10,357 nucleotides of DNA, from NCBI GenBank assembly GCA_003451675.1, contig DMCY01000005.1, forward strand, positions 1-10,357, given 5' to 3'. Every line of letters starts with the position of its first letter. Position 1 is the first letter of the stretch. Shown here in pieces: positions 1-7,201 of this stretch. The stretch is from Candidatus Atribacteria bacterium (GTDB lineage: Bacteria; Atribacterota; JS1; SB-45; 34-128). The notes below the pieces were generated by a model. The model did not search any database, was not told the DNA's origin, and saw only the letters and a program-made list of their open reading frames with translations. Position numbers and translations under genes: made by a program.

Positions 1-107
1 TTATCCAAGAAAAATTTCTCCTTTTTTTTAAAATTTCTAGCAGCTATTAAAAAATATTAATAACTTTATTGCAAATTAATTTTAGCATATTTCCTATATA
101 AAAACAA
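1..107 (-). promoter_or_regulatory. Promoter and RBS of a gene starting at the left edge
   Basis: Read on the minus strand, TTGTTT (102-107) and TAAAAT (79-84) are separated by exactly 17 bp, which fits a sigma-70-type promoter with a weak -35. About 60 nt further on, AAGGAGA (17-23) is a strong Shine-Dalgarno sequence. Nine bases after its GGAG core comes TTG GAT AA at the window edge (codon TTG at 6-8), a possible start for a protein beginning Met-Asp-Asn/Lys. In B. subtilis the gene after tilS-hprT is ftsH, so ftsH is the natural guess, but no protein sequence is available to prove it. The start codon could also lie beyond the edge. Confidence 0.4.
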
Positions 108-113
108 ACACAA

Positions 114-182
114 ATCGTATCTCGTATCTCGTGAATCGTATCTCGTATTTACTTAGCTAGTTAGTTGGTTAGTTGGTTGCTA
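114..182. repeat. Heptamer (114-148) and octamer (159-182) tandem repeats
   Basis: Positions 114-148 are five 7-bp units based on ATCTCGT/ATCGTAT. Positions 159-182 are three 8-bp units of the type AGTTAGTT/GGTTAGTT, which read AACYARNT on the other strand. The units are imperfect. Both families recur in other gaps of this window. There is no coding signal. Confidence 0.7.
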
Positions 183-250
183 GTTAAGAAATCAATACTG
201 GGTTAACATAGAGACACGGCATACTGTATCTTCTTGTGCTAATTAACGAC

Positions 251-278
251 TTAAAAATATTAGGCAGGCGGAAGCCTA
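251..278 (-). terminator. Possible hpt terminator
   Basis: On the minus strand TAGGC (274-278) pairs with GCCTA (261-265) around an 8-nt loop and is followed by ATATTTTTAAG. The stem is short (5 bp) but GC-rich, with a T tract, and lies about 115 nt past the hpt stop. It is a weak to moderate candidate for a Rho-independent terminator. Further small hairpins follow at 279-296 (CCTCG/CGGAGG with a bulge) and 319-331 (GATG/CATC). Confidence 0.35.
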
Positions 279-363
279 CCCTCGTGAAAACGGAGGACAC
301 TTGTTATACTTCGGACACGATGTATCGCATCTCCTCTCCTGAATCCTTATTTTCTTCACGATA

Positions 364-391
364 TACTAGGTACTAGATACGAGATACGATT
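364..391. repeat. Heptamer tandem repeat abutting the hpt stop
   Basis: Four 7-bp units, TACTAGG, TACTAGA, TACGAGA and TACGATT, end one base before the hpt stop codon (complement at 392-394). They are the same word family as 114-148 (TCTCGTA on the other strand) and 3661-3673. Confidence 0.65.
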
Positions 392-946
392 TTATTTCAA
401 CTCTCCCTTGTATATTTTGGGATTAAGGGTAAAAACAAAAGGTATATTTCTAAATTTTCCTGCGTAATCCAAACCATAGCCTACTACAAATTTATTAGGA
501 ATATCAAATCCTAAATAATCAACTTTAAGCTTAACTTTCCTTCTGGCATTTTTACTTAAAAGTGCACAAACTTTTAAGCTGGCAGGTTTGCGTGATTTTA
601 ATATCCGAAGCAGATAATCCAAAGTCAATCCGGTATCTACTATATCTTCAATTATTAAAACATCTTTGCCTTCAATAGCCTCATCTAAGTCTTTTAATAT
701 CCTTACTACTCCCGAAGACTCTGTGGCTGCACCATAACTGGAAATGGCTATAAAATCAAATATCATAGGAATTGAAATTGCCCGAGCTAAATCTGCCATA
801 AATATTACGGCTCCCCTTAACACACCTATAAAAACCAGGTCTTTACCTTGATAGTCCAGGGTTATCTTTTTACCTAATTCGGTAACTTTTTCCTTAATTT
901 CTTCTTCTGTGATTAAAATTTCATCAATTTCGTTATTTTTCAGCAT
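392..946 (-). CDS. hpt: Hypoxanthine(-guanine) phosphoribosyltransferase
   Basis: Purine salvage enzyme that transfers the phosphoribosyl group of PRPP to hypoxanthine or guanine, giving IMP or GMP in the cytosol. It has 184 residues, the usual length of bacterial Hpt. Visible motifs are the pyrophosphate loop GVLRGA (41-46), the flexible-loop SSYG (69-72), the PRPP-binding signature VLIIEDIVDTG with its acidic pair E100-D101 (96-106), and the base-binding C-terminal part FVVGYGLDYAGKFRN (153-167). The ATG is preceded by a good Shine-Dalgarno sequence, GGAAGGAG, inside the 23-bp gap after tilS, so the two genes are probably cotranscribed. The tilS-hpt pairing is conserved in Firmicutes. Downstream lie heptamer repeats and a weak terminator. 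Distinguishing hypoxanthine- from guanine-preferring members would need a comparison with characterised enzymes. Confidence 0.95.
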   Translation of the reverse strand: MLKNNEIDEILITEEEIKEKVTELGKKITLDYQGKDLVFIGVLRGAVIFMADLARAISIPMIFDFIAISSYGAATESSGVVRILKDLDEAIEGKDVLIIEDIVDTGLTLDYLLRILKSRKPASLKVCALLSKNARRKVKLKVDYLGFDIPNKFVVGYGLDYAGKFRNIPFVFTLNPKIYKGELK

Positions 947-969
947 TTTTTCTCCTTCCTTGTTAAAAA

Positions 970-2418
970 TTAAAAATATTCCTGCAAAAAATTATTTTTT
1001 ATCTTTATGCAGAGCACTTTTTTAGTATCAGAGTTAATTTTTACCCGGTCATCTAGTCTCATTCCCATAATCCAAATTATTTGATCTTCATTATCAACCA
1101 AAATAGGAATTAAATCTCGATGACTTTTAGGAATTTTATTATCAATAAAAAATTCTTTAACTTTTTTTAAGCCCTTCATCTTTAAGGGATAAAATTTATC
1201 TCCGCTCCGTCTATTTCTTAATTTGAGAGGGGGTTTAACTTTATTATAATCAATAAATTCCAGAAATTCCCCTTTAGATTTTTTTCTAGTAAAGTATAAA
1301 GAAGATTTTATGTCTGCAGAATCTAATTTTTTTATTTCAACCTTTATACCTAAAGATTTAATCTCTGTTTTCCCTGGAATTAATATATCGTATTCCCAGG
1401 AGATAGGTATCTTCTCTGTTTGATTTTTGGAAATTCTCTTTTTGTAAAACATTATTTTGTTATAAATCTTCTTGGCCATTAAATTATCTGGAAGATAAAT
1501 TTCTTTTTCACCCAGTTGGTACTCAGTAAGTTTTAATATTTCATTATTATGTCTAAAACTTATAGAATAAAGGTTTCCCTTTACAACTTCAATAGATTTT
1601 CTAATTATTCTCCTCTTTAAAGCCAGGGGGAGAGAGGAAAATTTTTCTAAATCAATAATTACTGTCTCGGAATTTTCTCGTCTTGCAACTTCTTTAAAAA
1701 GCAATTCTGTTTCTTGGTTTAGATATGCCGAAACTTCACTGACTATATTTCGCAGGCGCAGAGTGATATCTTTTATATTTTTATTATAACCTTTGGAAAG
1801 CAAAGGTAAAAGCTCTAATCTAATTTTATTTCTAAAATATACAACTTCTCTATTGCTCGAATCTATCCTATACTCTATTTTATTTTCTTTACAGTATTCT
1901 TCAATCTCTTCTCTGCTACACTCTATTAAAGGTCTGATTATTTTGCCTCGCACCGGAGGAATTCCCATCAAACCCTCTAATCCACTTCCTCTTAAAAATC
2001 TCATCAAAACAGTTTCTACCTGATCATCAGCGTTATGGCCCAGAGCAATCTTGTTTGTTTTAAATTTCCTGGCAGTTTCTGAATAAAATTTATATCTATA
2101 CTTACGAGCAGCTTCTTCCAGAGTTAAATGCTCTTTCCGCGCAATTTCTGTTAAGTTACAGCTTTTAACTTCGCAAGGCAAACATAACTCTTGGGCTAAA
2201 TTTTTAACAAAATTTACATCTTCATCTGATTCTTTTCCTCTAAGCATATGATCAAAGTGGGCAATAATAACCGATAGGTTATATCTTTTTTTAAAAGATA
2301 GTAAAGCATTTAGAAGGGTTACCGAGTCAGGACCTCCTGATATCCCTATCAGGACTCTGTCATTGAAAGAGAGCATATCAAACTTTTTTATAGTTTGCAG
2401 AATCTTCTCTTCTAACAT
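970..2418 (-). CDS. tilS: tRNA(Ile)-lysidine synthetase
   Basis: ATP-dependent enzyme that converts C34 of the CAU-anticodon tRNA-Ile2 to lysidine, changing its identity from Met to Ile and its decoding from AUG to AUA. It has 482 residues, close to Firmicutes TilS. The N-terminal PP-loop ATPase carries SGGPDS (27-32), AHFDHMLRG (53-61) and the LGHNADDQVET stretch (126-136). The RNKIR...LLPLL segment (196-207) joins it to the middle domain. The C-terminal TilS domain has RNRRSGDKF (401-409) and KKVKEFFIDNKIP (418-430). The ATG has an AAGGA ribosome-binding site about 7 nt upstream, directly after a perfect 15-bp hairpin. No bifunctional TilS-Hpt fusion is seen; hpt is separate. The substrate tRNA-Ile2 is not in this window, because both CAT tRNAs here look like methionine tRNAs. 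Confidence 0.95.
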   Translation of the reverse strand: MLEEKILQTIKKFDMLSFNDRVLIGISGGPDSVTLLNALLSFKKRYNLSVIIAHFDHMLRGKESDEDVNFVKNLAQELCLPCEVKSCNLTEIARKEHLTLEEAARKYRYKFYSETARKFKTNKIALGHNADDQVETVLMRFLRGSGLEGLMGIPPVRGKIIRPLIECSREEIEEYCKENKIEYRIDSSNREVVYFRNKIRLELLPLLSKGYNKNIKDITLRLRNIVSEVSAYLNQETELLFKEVARRENSETVIIDLEKFSSLPLALKRRIIRKSIEVVKGNLYSISFRHNNEILKLTEYQLGEKEIYLPDNLMAKKIYNKIMFYKKRISKNQTEKIPISWEYDILIPGKTEIKSLGIKVEIKKLDSADIKSSLYFTRKKSKGEFLEFIDYNKVKPPLKLRNRRSGDKFYPLKMKGLKKVKEFFIDNKIPKSHRDLIPILVDNEDQIIWIMGMRLDDRVKINSDTKKVLCIKIKNNFLQEYF

Positions 2419-2434
2419 TTTTTGTCCTTTTGCA

Positions 2435-2468
2435 GTTAAAGGCCTTTCTATTTAGAAAGGCCTTTAAC
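2435..2468. other. Perfect 15-bp hairpin between tRNA-Met and tilS
   Basis: GTTAAAGGCCTTTCT (2435-2449) pairs perfectly with 2454-2468 across a 4-nt loop. In the direction of tilS (minus) the stem is followed by TGCAAAAGGAC, which has no T tract and contains the tilS ribosome-binding site. Only the plus-strand side has a modest T run. It therefore fits a processing or stability hairpin, or a leaky attenuator between the tRNA and tilS, better than a classic terminator. Confidence 0.55.
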
Positions 2469-2484
2469 TTTTAATAAATATTCT

Positions 2485-2561
2485 TGGTGGCGGTGCTGAG
2501 ATTCGAACTCAGGACACTGCGGGTATGAACCGCATGCTCTAGCCATCTGAGCTACACCGCC
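2485..2561 (-). tRNA. tRNA-Met(CAT), elongator
   Basis: A 77-nt cloverleaf including encoded CCA. The acceptor GGCGGTG/CACCGCC is fully paired and followed by A73. The D-arm is GCTCAGATGGCTAGAGC, the anticodon stem TGCGG/CCGCA has loop TTCATAC, and the T-arm is CTGAG-TTCGAAT-CTCAG. The acceptor, D-arm and anticodon loop closely resemble the B. subtilis elongator Met tRNA as I remember it. That argues against tRNA-Ile2, which also has CAT but in the loop context CTCATAA. No strong promoter is visible just upstream. A TATAAT at 2623-2628 lacks a convincing -35. Confidence 0.9.
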
Positions 2562-2566
2562 TAAAG

Positions 2567-2685
2567 TCAGTCGTTAGTTAATAGTTGTTAGTCGTTAGTT
2601 TTTAATACAATTTTCTGTTGTCATTATACAGCTAAAAACTTAAAGCGAAAAGCGAAAAACCATAATTCAAAGCTCAAAACCTATT
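2567..2685 (+). repeat. Composite intergenic repeat, copy 1
   Basis: This unit has two parts. A GTCGTTAGT/AATAGT-rich part (about 2567-2615) leads to ACAATTTT. It is followed by TATACAGCTAAAAACTTAAAG and a run of AAAGCGAAAAACCATAATTC-type sequence ending near CTCAAAAC. The same order of blocks occurs in reverse orientation at about 8992-9105, and the second half recurs alone at 3262-3315 and 8815-8890. There is no open reading frame. Confidence 0.65.
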
Positions 2686-2804
2686 TCGCGTAGAGTGGGC
2701 AGTTAACAGTCGAGATTTTTATCCTGCCTCTTTTTTTGCTACATGCTATACACACAATACAAAATTGGTTAGATAGTTTAACACTACTAATTTATTAATT
2801 AATT

Positions 2805-2836
2805 AACCAGCTAACTAGATAACTAACTAACAAATC
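2805..2836. repeat. Octamer tandem repeat after the tRNA-fMet terminator
   Basis: Four consecutive 8-bp units of the type AACYARNT: AACCAGCT, AACTAGAT, AACTAACT and the degenerate AACAAATC. They lie just beyond the terminator of the initiator tRNA. The rest of 2686-2804 shows no gene or clear signal. Confidence 0.65.
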
Positions 2837-2854
2837 AGGAGATATTATATTACT

Positions 2855-2887
2855 AAAAAACCCCTATCATTTTGAATAAGAGGTTTT
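2855..2887 (-). terminator. Rho-independent terminator of tRNA-fMet
   Basis: On the minus strand AAAACCTCT (2879-2887) pairs with AGGGGTTTT (2857-2865), with one G-U pair, across a 13-nt loop, and ends in a run of T. It begins about 7 nt after the CCA end of the initiator tRNA. Confidence 0.75.
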
Positions 2888-2893
2888 AAAAAT

Positions 2894-2970
<77 letters not shown>

Positions 2971-2983
2971 CCGTATTTTGATA

Positions 2984-3013
2984 TTTGTAAAATATTTGAT
3001 TTAATTTTGTCAA
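2984..3013 (-). promoter_or_regulatory. Promoter of tRNA-fMet
   Basis: Consensus -35 TTGACA (3008-3013) is followed after about 18 bp by TACAAA (2984-2989), 14 nt before the tRNA 5' end. The -35 is half of a TGTCAA-6 nt-TTGACA dyad (3008-3025). The ten-base sequence TTATTTGACA is shared with the greA promoter. Confidence 0.6.
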
Positions 3014-3053
3014 ATAATCTTGACACTGTTTTTTAGTTAAGCCAATTTATAAG

Positions 3054-3139
3054 TGCCGGAGGCCGGAATCGAACCGGCACGAACCTTACAGCTCGCAGGA
3101 TTTTAAGTCCTGTGCGTCTACCTATTCCGCCACTCCGGC
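3054..3139 (-). tRNA. tRNA-Leu(TAA)
   Basis: An 86-nt class II tRNA. The acceptor is GCCGGAG/CTCCGGC with discriminator A. The anticodon stem CAGGA/TCCTG has loop CTTAAAA, giving anticodon TAA, which reads UUA/UUG. The long variable arm has the stem CGAGC/GTTCG. The T-arm is GCCGG-TTCGATT-CCGGC. Unlike its two neighbours, the CCA is not encoded: the sequence after A73 is CTTATAA, so a CCA-adding enzyme is required. Confidence 0.95.
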
Positions 3140-3151
3140 AGACTGCAATCC

Positions 3152-3180
3152 ATTATATGATAAATCTTTTAAATCGTCAA
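3152..3180 (-). promoter_or_regulatory. Promoter of tRNA-Leu
   Basis: TTGACG (3175-3180), a 17-bp spacer and a perfect TATAAT (3152-3157), 12 nt before the mature tRNA 5' end. This is a strong sigma-70-type promoter placed as expected for a stable RNA gene. Confidence 0.8.
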
Positions 3181-3261
3181 TAGTAATTATATAGTTATGA
3201 TGATAAATTGTAAATATTCAGGTAGTTGAAAGTTAAAATTATTTCGTTGGTCATATTTTAT

Positions 3262-3315
3262 TAAATTAAAAGCTTAAAACGAAAAACCATAATTCAAAAT
3301 TCAAAACTTTAAAAT
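3262..3315 (+). repeat. Partial copy of the composite repeat
   Basis: AAAAGCTTAAAACG followed by AAAAACCATAATTCAAAATT, nearly identical to the second half of the 2567-2685 element and in the same orientation. It is non-coding. Confidence 0.6.
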
Positions 3316-3376
3316 CTACCAATCTACCGATTAATCGATTCTCCAATTCACCAATTTTCCAATTTACCAATTAAGA
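3313..3376. repeat. Octamer tandem repeat, RATTNNCC type
   Basis: A run of about seven 8-bp units, each of the form AATCTACC, GATTCTCC, AATTCACC, AATTTTCC or AATTTACC, with one degenerate GATTAATC unit. The period is exactly 8. Units of the same style occur at 7013-7042. Confidence 0.7.
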
Positions 3377-3420
3377 TAAAGATAAGTAGCAATTAAGAAA
3401 GTATAAAAGATTTGCTATAT

Positions 3421-3489
3421 TTGTAAAGGACAGATTTATCCACCCTGAAATGGGTCTGATAAATCGAACTCCTACTTCTTGCTTTACAA
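3421..3489. repeat. Nested palindromic element
   Basis: Three nested inverted pairs: TTGTAAAG/CTTTACAA (3421-3428 and 3482-3489), GATTTATC/GATAAATC (3433-3440 and 3458-3465) and ACCC/GGGT (3442-3445 and 3452-3455). The right arm carries CGAACTCCTAC. It resembles the small dispersed palindromes seen in intergenic DNA of many uncultured bacteria. It does not sit at the end of a known gene. Confidence 0.6.
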
Positions 3490-3623
3490 GATACGTATTT
3501 TGCTTCAAATTCTTATTTTCTAAACTTGCATCTTACACCTTTTGCTTTTCTTCTCCTTCCTTGACTCTATACTGTTTTTACTCGATACTATCTTATCTCC
3601 TGGCTTCTTTATTTTATTTTCTT

Positions 3624-3673
3624 AACCAATTAACCAGGTAACCAATTAACTAGCTAACTAAATACGAGATACG
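3624..3673. repeat. Octamer then heptamer repeats abutting the ftsB stop
   Basis: Five 8-bp units (AACCAATT, AACCAGGT, AACCAATT, AACTAGCT, AACTAAAT; 3624-3663) run into the heptamer-type ATACGAGATACG (3662-3673), four bases before the complement of the ftsB stop. Together with 3181-3261 and 3490-3623, where no gene or clear signal is seen, this completes the 538-bp gap. Confidence 0.7.
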
Positions 3674-3677
3674 TTTT

Positions 3678-3965
3678 TTACTTTTCAATACCTTTAATCA
3701 ATATCTCATCGGGTTTAGTAAGACCCAATTCCTCTCGGGCAATTTTTTCTACAGATTTATCAGATTTTAATGATTCCACCTCTTCTGATAAATTATTATT
3801 TTTCATTTTTAATTCTTCTATCTCTGATTCTAATCTTTTAATATCTTCTTTTAATTGCAATGTTCTGGCATATTTATCTGAAAATAAAAAAACTACGTAA
3901 AATATTAAAAGTAAAATTATAGCCCAAATTATTTTCGAATGAAATATTGACCTAATTGATATCAT
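3678..3965 (-). CDS. divIC: Septum formation initiator, FtsB/DivIC family
   Basis: A small bitopic membrane protein of the divisome that, with FtsL and DivIB/FtsQ-type partners, links the Z-ring to septal peptidoglycan synthesis. Of its 95 residues, 1-10 are a short cytoplasmic tail, about 11-29 a membrane helix rich in I, L, V and F, and about 34-68 an extracytoplasmic coiled coil with heptad-spaced I and L. The conserved tail EKIAREELGLTKPDEI (73-88) is typical of the family. It starts one base after the eno stop and has no clear Shine-Dalgarno sequence of its own, so it is probably translationally coupled to eno. FtsB and DivIC are orthologous names; the yabO...tilS context favours DivIC. 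Confidence 0.9.
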   Translation of the reverse strand: MISIRSIFHSKIIWAIILLLIFYVVFLFSDKYARTLQLKEDIKRLESEIEELKMKNNNLSEEVESLKSDKSVEKIAREELGLTKPDEILIKGIEK

Positions 3966-3966
3966 T

Positions 3967-5265
<1,299 letters not shown>

Positions 5266-5331
5266 CTATTTATTTTTAATAAATCTAAACCATGGCTATA
5301 TATAATAGATTAATTAAAATATAAATTTTTA

Positions 5332-6696
5332 TCAACTAAAAATTTTAAATAAAAAGGTACCTAAACTAAAATATATTAATAAACTACCTACATCTACTAT
5401 AGTAGTGATAAAAGGACCAGCGGAAATTGCCGGATCAATCTTAATCTTAGTAAAAATCAATGGCAATAAAGTACCAATCGTGGCTGCAGTTATCATTGTT
5501 AAACATAATGATAATCCAATTACCAGTCCTAAGACATAATCGTCCTGCCAAACAAGAGCTACTAAAGCTATAATTATTCCAACAACTATTCCTATTAAAG
5601 AACCGACCTTGGTTTCAGTCCAAATATTATGCCATAATTCATCTATCTTAAGCTGGCCAGTGGCTAAACCACGAACTGCAATGGTGGAAGATTGAGCACC
5701 TACATTACCACCCATAGCCATAATTATAGGAATAAAAAAAGCCATAGCCATTACAGTTTGCAAGGTATCAGAATGAAGCTTTATAACCGAACCAGAAACT
5801 ATTTCTCCCGCCATACACACGAGTAACCAGGGAAATCGCGCCTTCGCTCTTGTTAGGGGGCTTGCTTTTATAAGTTTATCTTCATATACCTCGGATGAAC
5901 CGACCATCTTATGAATATCCTCGGTAACCTCTTCCTGTAATACATCAATAATATCATCAACGGTGATAATTCCTAATAAAGTACCCTTTCTATCAATAAC
6001 TGGTATAGCTAAAAAATCATAATCAGCAATTATTCTTGCTGCTGTTTCCTGGTCCTCTGTATCTAAAACGCTAACCACATCTTCTTCCATAAACTCTGAT
6101 ATTTTAGCCTTAGGATTAGACATAATTAAATCTCGCAAAGAAATAACTCCAATTAGTTTCTCTCTTCTATCTACAATGTAAACATAATAAATCATCTCTG
6201 CTTCCGGGCTAAGCTCTCTTATCTTGTTTATTGCTTTCTCAGCGTTAAGATCTTCAGGAAGAGCAACAAACTCGTTGTTCATTATGCTTCCGGCAGTATC
6301 CTCTTTATACTTCAATAGTTCCTCGATCTCTTCTGCTTCTTCTTTAGGCATTAAATCTAATAATTCACGGGATTCTTGGGGAGTTATCTCCCCTAAAAAA
6401 TCAGCTGCTTCATCAGTATCCATTTCTTCCAAGATATCAGAAGCCTTCTCTTTGCCCAAAGCATCCATAATATTTGCTTGTAACTCTAAATTCAATTCTG
6501 AAAGCAATTCTGCAATTTTCTCATCATCTTTAATTAATTTAAATATTTCAATAATCTGTTCTAATGGTAGATATTCGGTTACTTCTGCAAATTCTGTAGG
6601 ATAGAGATCATCAATAATTTCTTTTAGTTCTTGAACCTTTTTCTCTTCCAATAACCTTATTATTTTTTCTGATAATTCTTTTATTTTCTCTTCCAT
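5332..6696 (-). CDS. mgtE: Magnesium transporter MgtE
   Basis: A Mg2+-selective channel of the inner membrane whose cytosolic domains sense Mg2+ and close the pore when internal Mg2+ is high. Its 454 residues have the full family layout: a superhelical acidic N domain (about 1-130), a first CBS domain (about 137-195, with SIMNNEFVALPE and GVISLRDLI), a second CBS domain (about 200-257, with AIPVIDRKGTLLGIITVDDI), a connecting helix, and a five-helix membrane domain (about 285-454). The pore and signature residues are in GGNVGAQ (329-335), DPA (421-423) and TIVDVGSL (432-439), with D435 at the position of the ion-selective aspartate. The ATG has an AAAGGA ribosome-binding site. It lies 39 bp after rqcP, so cotranscription is likely. 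No M-box riboswitch is visible in the short gap. Confidence 0.95.
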   Translation of the reverse strand: MEEKIKELSEKIIRLLEEKKVQELKEIIDDLYPTEFAEVTEYLPLEQIIEIFKLIKDDEKIAELLSELNLELQANIMDALGKEKASDILEEMDTDEAADFLGEITPQESRELLDLMPKEEAEEIEELLKYKEDTAGSIMNNEFVALPEDLNAEKAINKIRELSPEAEMIYYVYIVDRREKLIGVISLRDLIMSNPKAKISEFMEEDVVSVLDTEDQETAARIIADYDFLAIPVIDRKGTLLGIITVDDIIDVLQEEVTEDIHKMVGSSEVYEDKLIKASPLTRAKARFPWLLVCMAGEIVSGSVIKLHSDTLQTVMAMAFFIPIIMAMGGNVGAQSSTIAVRGLATGQLKIDELWHNIWTETKVGSLIGIVVGIIIALVALVWQDDYVLGLVIGLSLCLTMITAATIGTLLPLIFTKIKIDPAISAGPFITTIVDVGSLLIYFSLGTFLFKIFS

Positions 6697-6735
6697 TTGC
6701 TTAAATCCTTTTTATAAAAGAATAAAGTTAAACTT

Positions 6736-7002
6736 TCAGTTTGCTTCTTTTTTAATTTCTTTTATTATTTCATACAAGGAACTTGCTTTTTCTGCTGGAA
6801 TATTCTTCAGGGGGACAACCAATACTTTTGCTTGCAAGATTTTTTTAGTAAAATTAATTTCTATTTCATCGCCAATTTTAATTTCATCTCCAGCCTTGGC
6901 AATTCGATTATTAATCCTAATACATTTAGCCAGACAGGCTTTTTTTCCTTCTGTTCTCCTCTTTATTAATCTGCTTACTTTTAAAAATTTATCTAATCGC
7001 AT
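6736..7002 (-). CDS. rqcP: RqcP/YabO-type S4-domain protein
   Basis: A small RNA-binding protein that, in B. subtilis (YabO), acts with RqcH on obstructed 50S subunits to support alanine-tail elongation in ribosome-associated quality control. It has 88 residues against about 86 in B. subtilis. The start MRLDKFLKVSRLIKRRT is almost identical to that protein, followed by the S4 core (about 1-60; ...IRINNRIAKAGDEIKIGDEIEI) and the tail SSLYEIIKEIKKE, like its NMYTILKEE. HslR is a related S4 family, but size and sequence favour RqcP. No Shine-Dalgarno sequence precedes the ATG: the upstream bases are TTAATTAAAACAT, bordering an octamer repeat. The gene order lysS-rqcP-mgtE-eno-divIC partly matches the Firmicutes yabO-divIC cluster. 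Confidence 0.88.
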   Translation of the reverse strand: MRLDKFLKVSRLIKRRTEGKKACLAKCIRINNRIAKAGDEIKIGDEIEINFTKKILQAKVLVVPLKNIPAEKASSLYEIIKEIKKEAN

Positions 7003-7008
7003 ATGTTT

Positions 7009-7199
7009 TAATTAACCAATTCTCCAATTGACCAATTTGCCAAATAATACAGTCGTTAGTGAATAGTCGATAGTATTTAGTTAGCTGGTTAGCTAGTTAA
7101 CTGGTTTGAAATTGATTCCACAACTAACTAACCAGGTAACCAATTAACCAGTTAACTATTCCTCTTCACTATATACTCAATGCTCGATACTATATACTG
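7009..7199. repeat. Octamer and heptamer repeats between lysS and rqcP
   Basis: The whole lysS-rqcP gap is repeats. It holds RATTNNCC octamers (7013-7042), a CGTTAGTGAATAGT segment like the composite repeat (7051-7075), octamers reading AACYARNT on the minus strand (7078-7106) and on the plus strand (7122-7157), and ATACTAT/ATACTGT-type heptamers (about 7167-7199) ending two bases before the lysS stop complement. The two octamer runs face each other, giving a perfect 13-bp inverted repeat (7094-7106 and 7146-7158). Confidence 0.7.
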
Positions 7200-7201
7200 T
7201 T

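Noticed and set aside
241..360. Riboswitch or structured RNA between hpt and the left edge
   Set aside because: Several short hairpins are present, but none of the conserved cores of riboswitch families I know can be recognised, and the stems are short.
2485..2561. tRNA-Ile2(CAT), the TilS substrate, suggested by its position before tilS
   Set aside because: The loop TTCATAC and the acceptor and D-arm sequence match Firmicutes elongator Met tRNA, while tRNA-Ile2 usually has CTCATAA.
3450..3641. 63-codon plus-strand ORF in the ftsB-tRNA gap
   Set aside because: It runs through the palindrome and octamer repeats, has low-complexity F/L/S/Y composition and no ribosome-binding site.
3624..3673. 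CRISPR array
   Set aside because: The units are 7-8 bp with no spacers and no cas genes. They are simple tandem repeats.
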